Source: Chitinophagaceae bacterium
GTDB taxonomy: Bacteria > Bacteroidota > Bacteroidia > Chitinophagales > Chitinophagaceae
Assembly (NCBI GenBank): GCA_016722465.1
Contig: JADKJC010000005.1
Span: forward strand, 177,145-241,144
Length of the DNA stretch: 64,000 nt
Reading direction: 5' to 3'
The notes beneath the pieces are model-generated. The model did no database searches, was not told where the DNA came from, and was given only the letters and a program-made list of their open reading frames with translations. Both the position numbers and the translations under genes were made by a program. This document shows, piece by piece, positions 51,063 through 60,361 of the stretch (the first letter of the stretch is position 1; every line of letters starts with the position of its first letter).

Positions 51063-52004
51063 CTAAAGTTCATTTTTGTAAAACCACCATTGATAATTTA
51101 TTTTTGATGATCCTTTTTCTTTGCCGTATTGTGATTTTTCCATTTTATTGTCCACATAGTAATTCATGCCGCCTACAATAATTCCGTCTTGCTTTACTAT
51201 TACTTCAATATGTTGTTTAATTTTTAATAAATTGATTTTTTTACCCTCAATCATTTTTAAAAGCACTTTTCGTTTTTCGTTCTTCTTCATATAAAAAGAC
51301 TGACCACCAGTACTTATTATAGTTAGCTTCCAATCATTTTTAGATAATAATTCAGGCAGATTTATAATTATTTCAACTGATACTTTTCTGTTGAAACTAT
51401 TTCTGATCCAAAATGGCCGGTTGTCAAAATAAGTAACCAAACCCATAGGAAGCAATACACTGATAGGAGCTACATTTCTCTGACCAATATTATTATCATG
51501 TGGAACAAGTCGCCATTCTGGAATTGGTCCTGAAACACGGCCCAAAACGTTTGGCGAGTCTTCATCTGCGAAAACTACAAAAAACATACACTCATGACCA
51601 ACTTGTGAAGGAGTCCATTCAAATGGACCAGCTATCACCCCTGCATTGTCCTGACCGGCTATATCTGGGGCACTTAAGTATGGAGTGTCCATTTGCATCC
51701 AATCGTCGGGATAGACTAATCCAACTCCCGGCAGGCAATGAAATCCCAAAACCCCTACATTTGCCGCTGTGCTATATCCCCTGTTCTTAATTTTTACAAA
51801 GGCATAGTTAGTTCTGTTTACTATTGGTTCCTGATGAACTCCACCTCCATCTCCCATAGTTAAATCAATGCGGTTCCAAATATCCTGGCAATTCCAATGA
51901 ACAGGCTGATAATTGTATTCACCCTGCCTGCCGTCATCAATATACACATCAACAAAAGGAGGCCCTCCTGGTGGATGAGTCACTCCTTCATATAAGAAAG
52001 ACAA
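51063..52004 (-). CDS. C-terminal part of the metallopeptidase-like protein, C13 (frameshifted)
   Basis: In the family the frame would follow 52015-53823 directly: one T fewer in the T5 run near 52018 gives RWAFEKQDLSFLYEGVTHPP without a break. As called it would need a TTG start. It contains VDVYIDDGRQGEY, VNRTNYAFVKIKNRG (CARDB-like strand) and FFVVFADEDSPN. Probably the C-terminal half of one protein of about 920 aa. Confidence 0.65.
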   Translation of the reverse strand: MSFLYEGVTHPPGGPPFVDVYIDDGRQGEYNYQPVHWNCQDIWNRIDLTMGDGGGVHQEPIVNRTNYAFVKIKNRGYSTAANVGVLGFHCLPGVGLVYPDDWMQMDTPYLSAPDIAGQDNAGVIAGPFEWTPSQVGHECMFFVVFADEDSPNVLGRVSGPIPEWRLVPHDNNIGQRNVAPISVLLPMGLVTYFDNRPFWIRNSFNRKVSVEIIINLPELLSKNDWKLTIISTGGQSFYMKKNEKRKVLLKMIEGKKINLLKIKQHIEVIVKQDGIIVGGMNYYVDNKMEKSQYGKEKGSSKINYQWWFYKNEL

Positions 52005-52014
52005 GTCCTGCTTT

Positions 52015-53823
52015 TCAAAAAGCCCATCGAATTACCTTCATGTAAGCACCTCCGGCATGTGTTTCCAATGGATTTTGGGAAATCCAATCAGTTGCATCGG
52101 CATTTTCCATTGCAATCTCAAACTCTAAAGCAGTAGAAGGATTTGAAGATGGTGTTAATAACCCGATAGCCTTTAGAATTAAATACACAGAAAAACGGGC
52201 AGCAAATTTCTGTGAATTAATATCAGTTGAATCGCCTCCGATAGAGCGATACAACCGGAAAAGTGTTGTAGACAGGATCTGTTCACTATTATAACCCCCG
52301 GTTGCTAAACTACCACTCCACCCCCAATTTGCAGCAGGAGAACGGTCATGACGCCTTTTTGGATTTACAGATGAGTTGAGATTAATAAATGGAAACGTAT
52401 CGAATCTATCCGGGGCAAGTGTGCCAGAGTCATTTAATATAACTGCAAAACTGTCACCCGCACTATGAGAGAAACCTAAAGTTGCACCTCCTACATGACA
52501 ATATAAAATTCCATGACCGGCAAGTTCGTGAAGAACCATTCTCTGATCAATTGCGATACCAAGCGGATTAGATGTATTGGATAAGTCAGCCAAAGCAAAG
52601 GATACCGTATCTATTCCTGGTAATCCTAATGATCCAGAAAATGTTCCAAGGCATTGTGCATTGATTGTATTGCCGTTATTAGTTCCCGGGATATTACCCA
52701 TTCCACGATGGTCACATCTGATAGGGAAAACAGTTCCTCCGAAATAAGCCATACCAAAACCCATGTCTAAAACCATCTGAAAGAAATTATTGCAATGATA
52801 ATAAGCATTAACTGCGGCAAATTCATTTGTCCGGGGATTATAATCGAAATCATAGGGATAGCCAGCCGATGTAACAGGAGGAGGAATTGAAGGAAATTCA
52901 AAATCCTGAACTGTAACAAAAGTTCCGGTTAGTGACTGAACCCCGAAGGCAGGAGGATCTAAATTTCCAAGCACTACTAAATCCCTTATATTATCTAATG
53001 CACTCAAATTTGTTTCAGATGGTGCAAACCCTGTTCCTTTTGTAATAGGGTCTCTTTCAAAAACCCATGCATTATCGGCAAAGGCACGTAGGTATAAAAT
53101 TGTGGCTGTACCGGGCTCAATAAATGCCCTCCAAAGTAAGATCTGACCGGATGGCAACGGGTATTCAAATATTATCTCCTTCACAATATAAAAGTTGCCC
53201 TCCCTGATTGAATTTGGAACAGCATTTAACGGGAGTACAAATTCTGCACCTGTAAGTAAATCACTTCCGGTTTTTTTCTTACTGGTAATTGGAAGAATAG
53301 TTCTGTTATTTGCCTCGAATTTATATATTAGCAACCTTGTGCTTTGAATTTTAATGTCCTTCTTTTTCCTGCCTGTTTTAAATAATTTATGAATATCTGA
53401 ACCTTCAATTTTTGCATTAAGCAATTTCTTGGTTATAGGTAAAACTTCGATGTTGTCATAGGCGGACGAAATAGAACTTAGTATTCGCTTCTTTTTTTTA
53501 TCAAAATATACTGATATGGCAGATTCCCAAACTGGCAGACCAAAATAAGTTTGAACAAATACCATTGTTACAGAACCCATTATTTTTTTCCGTGTCTCGA
53601 ATCGAAAGGAAGATTTTTCATTAGTATATTTTCCTTCTAATGGAAAGGACATTTTCTTAATCTCATCTTTGTAGAGATGATAGTATTCTGCGTTCTTTTT
53701 CAAGTAATTTATTGCATCTTGCAAAAACGAAACTCCTTTTGCCTGAATTGGTGAGGCATTGTGATTCAAATGTCGAATTATTCTTGAAGCATCTGGTTTC
53801 TTAACTATATTACTCTTTGCCAT
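52015..53823 (-). CDS. Metallopeptidase-like protein (602 aa as called), cassette C13
   Basis: N-terminal FTP-like propeptide region (residues 40-250), then a catalytic-like domain with HELAGHGILYCHVGG and downstream FSHSAGDSFAVIL, a pattern known from thermolysin/fungalysin-like proteins in which H-E and a second His bind zinc. The spacing is HExxxH rather than HExxH, so activity is uncertain. No signal peptide is evident. Continues in frame +1 into 51063-52004. Confidence 0.7.
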   Translation of the reverse strand: MAKSNIVKKPDASRIIRHLNHNASPIQAKGVSFLQDAINYLKKNAEYYHLYKDEIKKMSFPLEGKYTNEKSSFRFETRKKIMGSVTMVFVQTYFGLPVWESAISVYFDKKKKRILSSISSAYDNIEVLPITKKLLNAKIEGSDIHKLFKTGRKKKDIKIQSTRLLIYKFEANNRTILPITSKKKTGSDLLTGAEFVLPLNAVPNSIREGNFYIVKEIIFEYPLPSGQILLWRAFIEPGTATILYLRAFADNAWVFERDPITKGTGFAPSETNLSALDNIRDLVVLGNLDPPAFGVQSLTGTFVTVQDFEFPSIPPPVTSAGYPYDFDYNPRTNEFAAVNAYYHCNNFFQMVLDMGFGMAYFGGTVFPIRCDHRGMGNIPGTNNGNTINAQCLGTFSGSLGLPGIDTVSFALADLSNTSNPLGIAIDQRMVLHELAGHGILYCHVGGATLGFSHSAGDSFAVILNDSGTLAPDRFDTFPFINLNSSVNPKRRHDRSPAANWGWSGSLATGGYNSEQILSTTLFRLYRSIGGDSTDINSQKFAARFSVYLILKAIGLLTPSSNPSTALEFEIAMENADATDWISQNPLETHAGGAYMKVIRWAF

Positions 53824-53907
53824 AATTTATTATTTTCAATATCTATAGTAAAATACTTTGAGTTAATTCCATATTGTTTGTTGGAACTCGAAGTATCCCA
53901 AAGCATG

Positions 53908-54104
53908 ACGCACAACGACCGAGTATTGGCGAAGGTTTGGTATTAGTATTCCGTCCGCCGGTACCGATGCTGATTAAAATTGATTGTTGAAGCTAAGATT
54001 TTCTGCTCAAAGTTGCTTGTCAAGCCGGAACTGAAGTACAGTTGCGCCTAACTGCAGATTGTTCTTCCGTCCGCCAAACTTTTGCCAATACTTTTGTTGT
54101 GTGT
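53908..54104 (-). repeat. attC-like site S14
   Basis: 197 bp. Left ACGCACAAC complements S13 right. Right GTTGTGTGT. Stem GTATTGGC / GCCAATAC as in S5. Confidence 0.92.
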
Positions 54105-54132
54105 AGGGCTTTATTGTAGCGCCTAATAAGTT

Positions 54133-55007
54133 TTATAATGATTTGAACCAGTCAGTGTTTATTTCGACAGTTTCTGTGAATATCGTTGAAAGCCCAAGCT
54201 TTAATTCTTTTAGTTTATCACATAGTATTTCACCGTCAATGAGATCGATTGGTGGTGCTCCGTCTCTTGTGGCTTCTTTAACTGCCTCCCTAGTAAATGT
54301 CCCAGTTGTAATAACTAATCCTTTATCTGCTCTTCCTTGCATTGCTCCTCTAAAGTCTCTTATTTGACTTGGTGTCACTGAACCTTTATAACGTTTGCAT
54401 TGAAAGATAACATGAAAACTTAGAAGTCCACTTACTCGAACAATTCCCTTTCCATCTATACCGCCATCACCAGATTTTCCAGTTACTTCAACCTGAAAAA
54501 AGCCACTTTCTCTAAGAAGTCTTTGAGCTAAACGTTCAAACGCAGCAGGTGTAATATTATAAAGAATGTTTAATAGATTTTCTTTCCAGTCTTCTTTATT
54601 TTCAAGCTCTTCTTCTGTTTGTTCCTGTAAATCTTTTTTGCTTGTTTTTGTTTTGACTGTCTTGTTTTTAAAGCTCTCTCGATAGCTTCTAACAATATCA
54701 TCTGTGTCAACCTTGAAAATGTCAATTTGTGCATTTGTCAATGCCCAAATACCTCTTGCCGAGTTTTCAAGAAGCCCAGCTTTCTTCAAATAAGTTCTAG
54801 TCCAAGCCAGTCGATACTCAGCTTCAGTTCGACCGTCCTCGCCATGGGGAATTGAAAGTTGCTCTTCAGTAAGCTTTGTGATTTCATAAATCTTCTCATT
54901 TATTTCTTCAATAGAACCAGAACCCCTAATTCGATTAAAGCGTTTAATAGAGGAATAATGAATTCGTCGAATGTTGGAAGATTAGTTGAGTTTCTTTTTC
55001 GTCCCAT
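54133..55007 (-). pseudogene. mrr: Mrr-type restriction endonuclease, one frameshift, cassette C14
   Basis: The N-terminal Mrr_N winged helix starts at ATG 55005-55007 (MGRKRNSTNLPTFDEF), runs to NALIELG, then shifts at a G4 run near 54927. With one more G it continues GSGSIEEINEKIYEITKL. The Mrr catalytic domain has ESGFFQVEVTGKSGDGGIDGKGIV, then FQCKRYKG (D-x-G..QxK) and TTGTFTREAVKEATRDG. Cleaves modified DNA in the family. If the shift is an error the gene is intact at about 290 aa. The downstream frame 54133-54789 is uninterrupted. Confidence 0.85.
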
Positions 55008-55036
55008 GAATTAGATTGAAATGTTGAATTAGCCTT

Positions 55037-55236
55037 ACACACAACGTCCGACGGCTTAGCGATGTGGTGGAATTGTTGCTGTGTCTGCCCACAACCGCTG
55101 CTGATTGAAATTATTTTATTGAAGATAACAAATAAAGTTCAGCGTTGCTTGTCCAGCCTGGACCACTGCCTGGCTTTGCAAATTGTTGATTGTACTTCCG
55201 TCCAGCCACCATATTGCTAAACCGCATGTTACCAGC
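55037..55236 (-). repeat. attC-like site S15
   Basis: 200 bp. Left ACACACAAC complements S14 right over 15 nt. Right GTTACCAGC. Confidence 0.92.
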
Positions 55237-55249
55237 AGTTAATTGTCCT

Positions 55250-55813
55250 TTAGTTGTGTTTTGTAGTGTCAATTGTTCCATCGCTGTTCCAGTAGGACCA
55301 ATCGGTTTGTTTTCCATCATTCAAATATGTCCCCCTGGCTTTAATTTGGCCGTTTTCATAAAACTCTGTCCATTCTCCTTCTTTTTTCCCATTGGCTCTA
55401 ATGCCAGTGAATGATGGTTTACCGTCTTTATGAAACCAAGTTGACAAACCATTAAATTCTCCATCCTTCGATTCTCCTTTAAAAAGAGTCTGCTGTCCTT
55501 CGTAAAATTCATATGTAAACCCACTTCTTTTGCCATCAATATGTGGCAGTAAAGCCGAGACATTTAAATTATCATGAAAATAAACTTGCGTTCCGTTTTT
55601 AACTCCATTTTCGTAGGGAACAATCTCCATGATTCTCCCCAAACTGTCATACTCAATTTCATAGTATGTGTTCTTGTTGTCAATGGTCTTGTAAATTGTG
55701 GTCTTTGGTTGTCCATTGCTAAAAGACTCTTGAACAGTTACTCTGTTGTTCTTGCTTGAACAACTGAAAAGTATAACTGTCACTGTCGTTAGTATTGAGA
55801 TTGTCTTCCTCAT
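55250..55813 (-). CDS. MORN_2 (YwqK-like) repeat lipoprotein (187 aa), cassette C15
   Basis: Lipobox LFSC at residues 15-18. Repeats: FSNGQPKTTIYK, YENGVKNGTQVYF, SKDGEFNGLSTWFHKDGKP, FYENGQIKARGTYLNDGK, all MORN_2. Membrane-anchored. The family is sometimes called an antitoxin component, but the function is unclear. The ATG lies only 5 nt from the edge of site S16. Confidence 0.85.
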   Translation of the reverse strand: MRKTISILTTVTVILFSCSSKNNRVTVQESFSNGQPKTTIYKTIDNKNTYYEIEYDSLGRIMEIVPYENGVKNGTQVYFHDNLNVSALLPHIDGKRSGFTYEFYEGQQTLFKGESKDGEFNGLSTWFHKDGKPSFTGIRANGKKEGEWTEFYENGQIKARGTYLNDGKQTDWSYWNSDGTIDTTKHN

Positions 55814-55817
55814 AATT

Positions 55818-56017
55818 GCTGGTAACGAACAGGTATTGCCGATGGTGGGGGATTAGTATTCCGTCCGCCGACAACCGCTGCTGATTGAAAATGTTTTGAT
55901 GAAGTTAAGATTAAATGATCAGTGTTGTTTGTCCAGCCCGAACTGAAGATTGGCTTTTTACTGCTGCTGATTGTACTTCCGTCCAGCCCCACTATTGGCA
56001 ATACCCATGTTGTAGGC
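55818..56017 (-). repeat. attC-like site S16
   Basis: 200 bp. Left GCTGGTAAC complements S15 right (14 nt paired). Right GTTGTAGGC. Stem GGTATTGCC / GGCAATACC. Confidence 0.92.
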
Positions 56018-56106
56018 AGTTTGCTTTCGACAGTATCAACAAGAGAACCAATTCCGTCATTTTTTTGAATAATTACGTATTTGACAGCAAGGAGAAGCGA
56101 AAAGAA

Positions 56107-56550
56107 TTATTCTTTTTTCCTGATATCGCCAAAGTATGTCTTTTTTACAACGCACGATAATGGATCATATGGAATTTCTTCAGCTCTCCAATTAATTGTT
56201 CCCTTAGAGGTAACAACAACATAATCATTTAGATGTAATCTCAATAGTGTATCCGTTAAAGTATCATTAGTATTATACTCGGAAATATTATCACACAATT
56301 GTAGTACCCTTATGGTATCTCCTTTGTTAGTTAGTATGATAGCATTAGACGCAGTAGAAATTCCACCACAAGCAGTTAATGGCTGCATATAGAATAAAAT
56401 TTTGCCTTCCACTTTACTTTTTAACGATAAATATTTCCAGCCTTTTTGACAATTAAGAAGCCTATTTGCTTCTTTGAAAAGTTCCTCGTCTGTTTGAGAG
56501 ACGGCTATTTTTGAAGAAAGTATAATCGCACACAATAAAACACTTTTCAT
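56107..56550 (-). CDS. Small secreted protein of unknown function (147 aa), cassette C16
   Basis: Signal peptide (1-18). The mature part has LLNCQKGWKYLSLKSKVEGK, LTACGGISTASNAIIL and a C-terminal PYDPLSCVVKKTYFG; it contains several Cys residues that could form disulfides. No family recognised. Only gene in its cassette. Confidence 0.6.
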   Translation of the reverse strand: MKSVLLCAIILSSKIAVSQTDEELFKEANRLLNCQKGWKYLSLKSKVEGKILFYMQPLTACGGISTASNAIILTNKGDTIRVLQLCDNISEYNTNDTLTDTLLRLHLNDYVVVTSKGTINWRAEEIPYDPLSCVVKKTYFGDIRKKE

Positions 56551-56619
56551 AATTTAATTTGTCAATATAGCTTAAAACAAAAAATGATTATTTGAAACTC
56601 AGAAGGCTAATGTCAAATT

Positions 56620-56818
56620 GCCTACAACGAGCAGGTATTGCTGCAGGTGGGATATTTTATAACGTCCAGCCCGGAACCGCTGCCCAATTGAAAAACTAAA
56701 GTTGAAGTTAACAACAAAAGCCAAATAGATATTCGTCTGCCGGAACTGAAGTACAGCGATGCACACAGCCGATGTTTAAACGTCCAGCCCCACTTGCAGC
56801 AATACTTATGTTAGCTGA
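56620..56818 (-). repeat. attC-like site S17
   Basis: 199 bp. Left GCCTACAAC complements S16 right over 15 nt. Right GTTAGCTGA. Subtype of S2 and S8. Confidence 0.92.
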
Positions 56819-56832
56819 AGTGCCGGTGTACT

Positions 56833-56985
56833 CTATCTTTTCCCTTTATGTGCCGTTTTCTTGTGAGAAGCTTTTTTAGTAGAAGCTTTTTTAGTAGAAG
56901 TTTTTTTAGTAGAACCTTTTTTTACTCGTGTACCTCCGCCTCTTGTGGTTCCATTAGGTTTAGGCGAACTCTTTTTTGTTGCCAT
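56833..56985 (-). CDS. Lys/Ser/Thr-rich repeat peptide (50 aa), cassette C17
   Basis: ATG at 56983-56985, TAG at 56833-56835. Begins MATKKSSPKPNGTTRGGG; the C-terminal half repeats STKKAS/STKKTS and ends HKGKR. The DNA beneath has a 15-bp tandem repeat (about 56876-56930). Highly basic, so nucleic-acid binding is possible. The Met start has an AT-rich leader. A small gene, easily missed. Confidence 0.6.
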   Translation of the reverse strand: MATKKSSPKPNGTTRGGGTRVKKGSTKKTSTKKASTKKASHKKTAHKGKR

Positions 56986-57012
56986 AATTTTTAATTAATA
57001 ATTAATAAAAAT

Positions 57013-57798
57013 TTATTTTGGATATGAATACTTGAAAGTGTCTTGATAAATATCTGTATAAGTATAATCAATAGTTATTTTATTAAATGCCTCGATAGCG
57101 TTATTTAAGTTGCGCAAATTTGAATTAGCAATGGTATATACATCATATTCATCTTTTGACGAGACAGTTAGGTGATTCAAATCATACCATTCTGGAACAT
57201 ATTTTTTCCAAAAAATCAGTTTGTCTTTTTCGATGAGTTCAGTAAGACTTGACCAATTATTAACCGAGATTCCATTATAAGTTATTTTTTGGTCTATTAT
57301 AAGGGCAGGCCCAATTCCCTTGTTTTGAAGTGTAATACTAATTTTTGGATATGTTTCACTTATATTTTTTTCTATATTAAGAAAAGGGCGAACTGACAAT
57401 TTATTATGATTTATAGTATTTTCTAACTGAGTTTTATTTAATTCGGAAGTTTTCTTGAATTGGTAAATTCCAAAGCCTAATGAAGATAGTGATACTATAA
57501 ATGCAAAAATTGAGATTCGGATTGGTATTAAAAGTCTGAATTTTTCTCTTTTTTGTTTATTAAGGAAATCCTTATAAGTTCCACTTCCTACTACTTCATA
57601 ACCTTTGTCTGTTAAAGTCCTAATAAAGGTATTTCCTTCACCTAATACCTATTTACAATAACCTTTCCGCTCAATGAACTCCATTACATCATCGTCCATT
57701 TGCCGCAGCTCAGTAATTGTTTTACCTTCTCGATTATCACACCTAATGCTATCTAAAGCAATTATGATTTTCTCTTGTCTATCTTTTGCTAGATTCAT
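57013..57798 (-). pseudogene. Membrane protein with N-terminal helical domain, internal stop, cassette C17
   Basis: From ATG 57796-57798: MNLAKDRQEKIIIALDSIRC, then RQMDDDVMEFIERKGYC, then a TAG at 57649-57651, after which the frame continues VLGEGNTFIRTLTDKGYEVVG. One TM helix follows (LLIPIRISIFAFIVSLSSLG) and an extracytoplasmic domain, SVRPFLNIEKNISETYPKIS. About 262 aa if intact. Family unknown. The N-terminal part looks winged-helix-like. A caller without the 5' part starts at 57399. Confidence 0.65.
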
Positions 57799-57819
57799 GA
57801 TGGTTATAGTTTTGGCATT

Positions 57820-58023
57820 TCAGCTAACGGACAGGTATTGCCGATGGTGGGGAATTTTATATTCGTCCGACCGGAACTGCTGCCTGGCTTTTTTGATAAA
57901 GTTAAATATTAAGAACTAAAGCTGGGCTTTGTTCGTCAAGCCCTGAACTGAAGCACAGCATAATTACCGCTGCTGATTGCTCCAATGTCCAGCCCCACTA
58001 TTGGCAATACCAATGTTGTACGT
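57820..58023 (-). repeat. attC-like site S18
   Basis: 204 bp. Left TCAGCTAAC complements S17 right over 15 nt. Right GTTGTACGT. Confidence 0.92.
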
Positions 58024-58042
58024 TTGTGCCTTGCATTTTGAT

Positions 58043-59428
58043 TTAATCTATTCGTTTAAATTCCCCAGTGTTTTCTTGTGACCAAATGACTTTTGTTGCT
58101 TTGCCATTTTCAACAACAAATTGTAATGTTGTTCGTATTCTTTTAACCTCCGGCAACAGGAACAATGTTTCGTTTTGAGCAAAAAGAACCATATTAGTTC
58201 CTGTTCCGTTAGACAAAGTACAATACAGTCTGCCATCACCTCCCTTTTGTATTGTCATTGACTGATTATACTGGTCGTTTTTATATGTGCCCACATAGCG
58301 ATTTAATAATTCGTCTCGCAAAGTAATTTCCTTTATCAATGGCTTACCTAACATTAACTTCACAATGTCGTAACAGAGTTCTTGTTCATCATTATTACTT
58401 TGCCGACAATTAAATAAACCTGTTATAAAAATGTTCTCATTGGGCAGAAATATTTCTTCTGCTCTAAACCCAAAAATGTTCCCTCCATGTTCAATTGTTT
58501 TACTTTCATCAATGTTTCTGATAAACCATCCATAACCATATTCAGATATTTTTCCATCAGACAGCTTGAATGATTGATGAGCTTTCTCAATTGTTTCTTT
58601 CTTCAATATTTTTCCATTGTATAATGCATTGTTCCATTTGTTCAAGTCTTCCGTGTTTGACATTAAGGCTCCTGCACTGTAAAAAGTTGACATACTAATA
58701 AAGTCTGCATTGCTGTACGAGGTATCTGTTTTTTCATAACCATTTGCTCTATTGGGAATTATTTTAGCCGGTTTGTCGTAATAAGTATTTGTCAATCCAA
58801 TGGGGTCAAAAATGTTATTCTTAAGGTATTCAGCATATGACAATCCCGAAACTTGTTCAATAATATAGCCGAGTAGAAAATAGTTGGAGTTGCTGTATTC
58901 AAATTTTGAAAAAGGTGTAAATACTATTTGTTGTTTCTTGATGCTGTCTACTATTTGTTTTGTGGATATGTCTATACGAAAAGGGTTAGGTAAATTGAGT
59001 TCAAGATTGAGATAGTCGGGAATGCCAGATGTCTGTGTTAACAGATTTTCTATTGTAATGGTCTGTCCTTTCGGCGGAAAATCTTTTATGAATTTTTGAA
59101 TACTATCATTCAATGAAACTCTGCCTTGTTCAACTAATTGTAAAATTGAAACAGCAGTAAATTGTTTTGTAATAGAACCAATTCTGAAAATCATGTCTGG
59201 CTTTGCCGGTACGTTTAATTCAAGATTAGCAGTGCCAAATGCTTTCTGATAAAATATCTGCCCGTTTTTTGAAATAAGTATTGCACAACCAGGTGAAATT
59301 CTGTTAAGTCTGCTTTTAATTACTTCGTCAATGCTTTTAACTAAATACTTATCCTCTTTACTCTGTGCAAAAGAAAATGTCAAAGTAAGTAATGAAACTA
59401 AAGAAAGGAAGTAAATCTTTTTGGGCAT
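58043..59428 (-). CDS. Secreted serine hydrolase, beta-lactamase (class C) family (461 aa), cassette C18
   Basis: Signal peptide (1-22). Active-site motifs: SITKQFTAVSIL (SxxK), YSNSNYFLLGYIIE (YxN) and EHGGNIFGFRAEEI (HxG). A C-terminal beta domain (YVGTYKNDQ) as in DUF3471. Periplasmic peptidase or esterase. Only gene in its cassette. Confidence 0.88.
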   Translation of the reverse strand: MPKKIYFLSLVSLLTLTFSFAQSKEDKYLVKSIDEVIKSRLNRISPGCAILISKNGQIFYQKAFGTANLELNVPAKPDMIFRIGSITKQFTAVSILQLVEQGRVSLNDSIQKFIKDFPPKGQTITIENLLTQTSGIPDYLNLELNLPNPFRIDISTKQIVDSIKKQQIVFTPFSKFEYSNSNYFLLGYIIEQVSGLSYAEYLKNNIFDPIGLTNTYYDKPAKIIPNRANGYEKTDTSYSNADFISMSTFYSAGALMSNTEDLNKWNNALYNGKILKKETIEKAHQSFKLSDGKISEYGYGWFIRNIDESKTIEHGGNIFGFRAEEIFLPNENIFITGLFNCRQSNNDEQELCYDIVKLMLGKPLIKEITLRDELLNRYVGTYKNDQYNQSMTIQKGGDGRLYCTLSNGTGTNMVLFAQNETLFLLPEVKRIRTTLQFVVENGKATKVIWSQENTGEFKRID

Positions 59429-59458
59429 ATTTAGACTATTGAAGTGTCAATTGGCATA

Positions 59459-59658
59459 ACGTACAACGAACAGGGCTTGCTAAGGGCTGGAATTCATCGC
59501 TCGTCCGCCCGGAACCGCTGCTGACTAAAGATATAAAAGTACAGGTTAACAAACAAAAGCCCAGCGATGTTTGTCCAGCCCAGATGAAGCACAACAGCGA
59601 TAAAATGACCATTGCTCCAATGTCCAGCCAGCCTTGCAGCAAACCCAATGTTGTACGT
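59459..59658 (-). repeat. attC-like site S19
   Basis: 200 bp. Left ACGTACAAC complements S18 right. Right GTTGTACGT. Because C18 and C19 carry the same 9-nt end, this site is also self-complementary at its outer ends. Confidence 0.92.
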
Positions 59659-59692
59659 TCGCCTTTTATCAGTCACCTTTTTTAATGATAGA

Positions 59693-60124
59693 TTAATTTT
59701 CCCTTTTTCGTCCGAGCCCCCATAATCTTTGGTTTGTAATTTCGTCTATAAACCACAAGTTTTTTGTTGTCGGGTCAATAACACATTTGCTTGACAAGTA
59801 ATATTTTATTTCTTTTGGATTAATGTCAAGCCAATTAAGGTAAAGTGTGTCATTACTCTGAGAATAGCGCCCAAAATTTTCTCCTTGTTTAATAGTTACA
59901 ATAAGCCATAATTTCTGATAGAATTTAAAATAGCCATTCTCTTTAAGAACTAAATAACCGTCCTGCAGTTCATTGGCCATGCCTGTGTAGGTCGCAATTA
60001 CTTTTGACTTTCTAAACTCTCTTTTATCGAAAGTTTTATTCACAGCTGCACAAGAACAGAGTGTCGAAGCGAAAAGAAAATATTTAATTAACTGCTTTTT
60101 TTTCACAAGTTTATTTCGGAGCAA
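59693..60124 (-). CDS. Small lipoprotein of unknown function (143 aa), cassette C19
   Basis: Charged N-terminus, hydrophobic stretch and lipobox STLCSC near residues 20-25. The mature part has YTGMANELQDGYLVLKENGYFKFYQKLW and closes WFIDEITNQRLWGLG, a beta-rich lipocalin-like pattern. Family not recognised. Only gene of its cassette. Confidence 0.65.
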   Translation of the reverse strand: MLRNKLVKKKQLIKYFLFASTLCSCAAVNKTFDKREFRKSKVIATYTGMANELQDGYLVLKENGYFKFYQKLWLIVTIKQGENFGRYSQSNDTLYLNWLDINPKEIKYYLSSKCVIDPTTKNLWFIDEITNQRLWGLGRKREN

Positions 60125-60142
60125 AGATGCTTTTTAAAGGTG

Positions 60143-60346
60143 ACGTACAACGAACCAGTATTGCCGCAGATGGGATATTTGATGCTGTGTCTGCCCGCAA
60201 CCGCAGCCGAATAATTAATTAAAAGTACAAGTTAACAATCAACTGCCAAGTAGAATTCCGTCAAGCCGGGATGCAGTACAATAGCGATTTGCAGCTGATT
60301 GACCTTCCGTCAAGCCCCATTTGCCGGCAATACTTTTGTTGGTGGC
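60143..60346 (-). repeat. attC-like site S20
   Basis: 204 bp. Left ACGTACAAC complements S19 right. Right GTTGGTGGC. Subtype of S9 and S13. Confidence 0.92.
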
Positions 60347-60361
60347 AGTGCTTTAGCATGA

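Noticed and set aside
41495..59428. The two beta-lactamase-like genes as antibiotic resistance cassettes
   Set aside because: The family is broad, with many peptidases and esterases. Nothing in the sequence shows drug hydrolysis.
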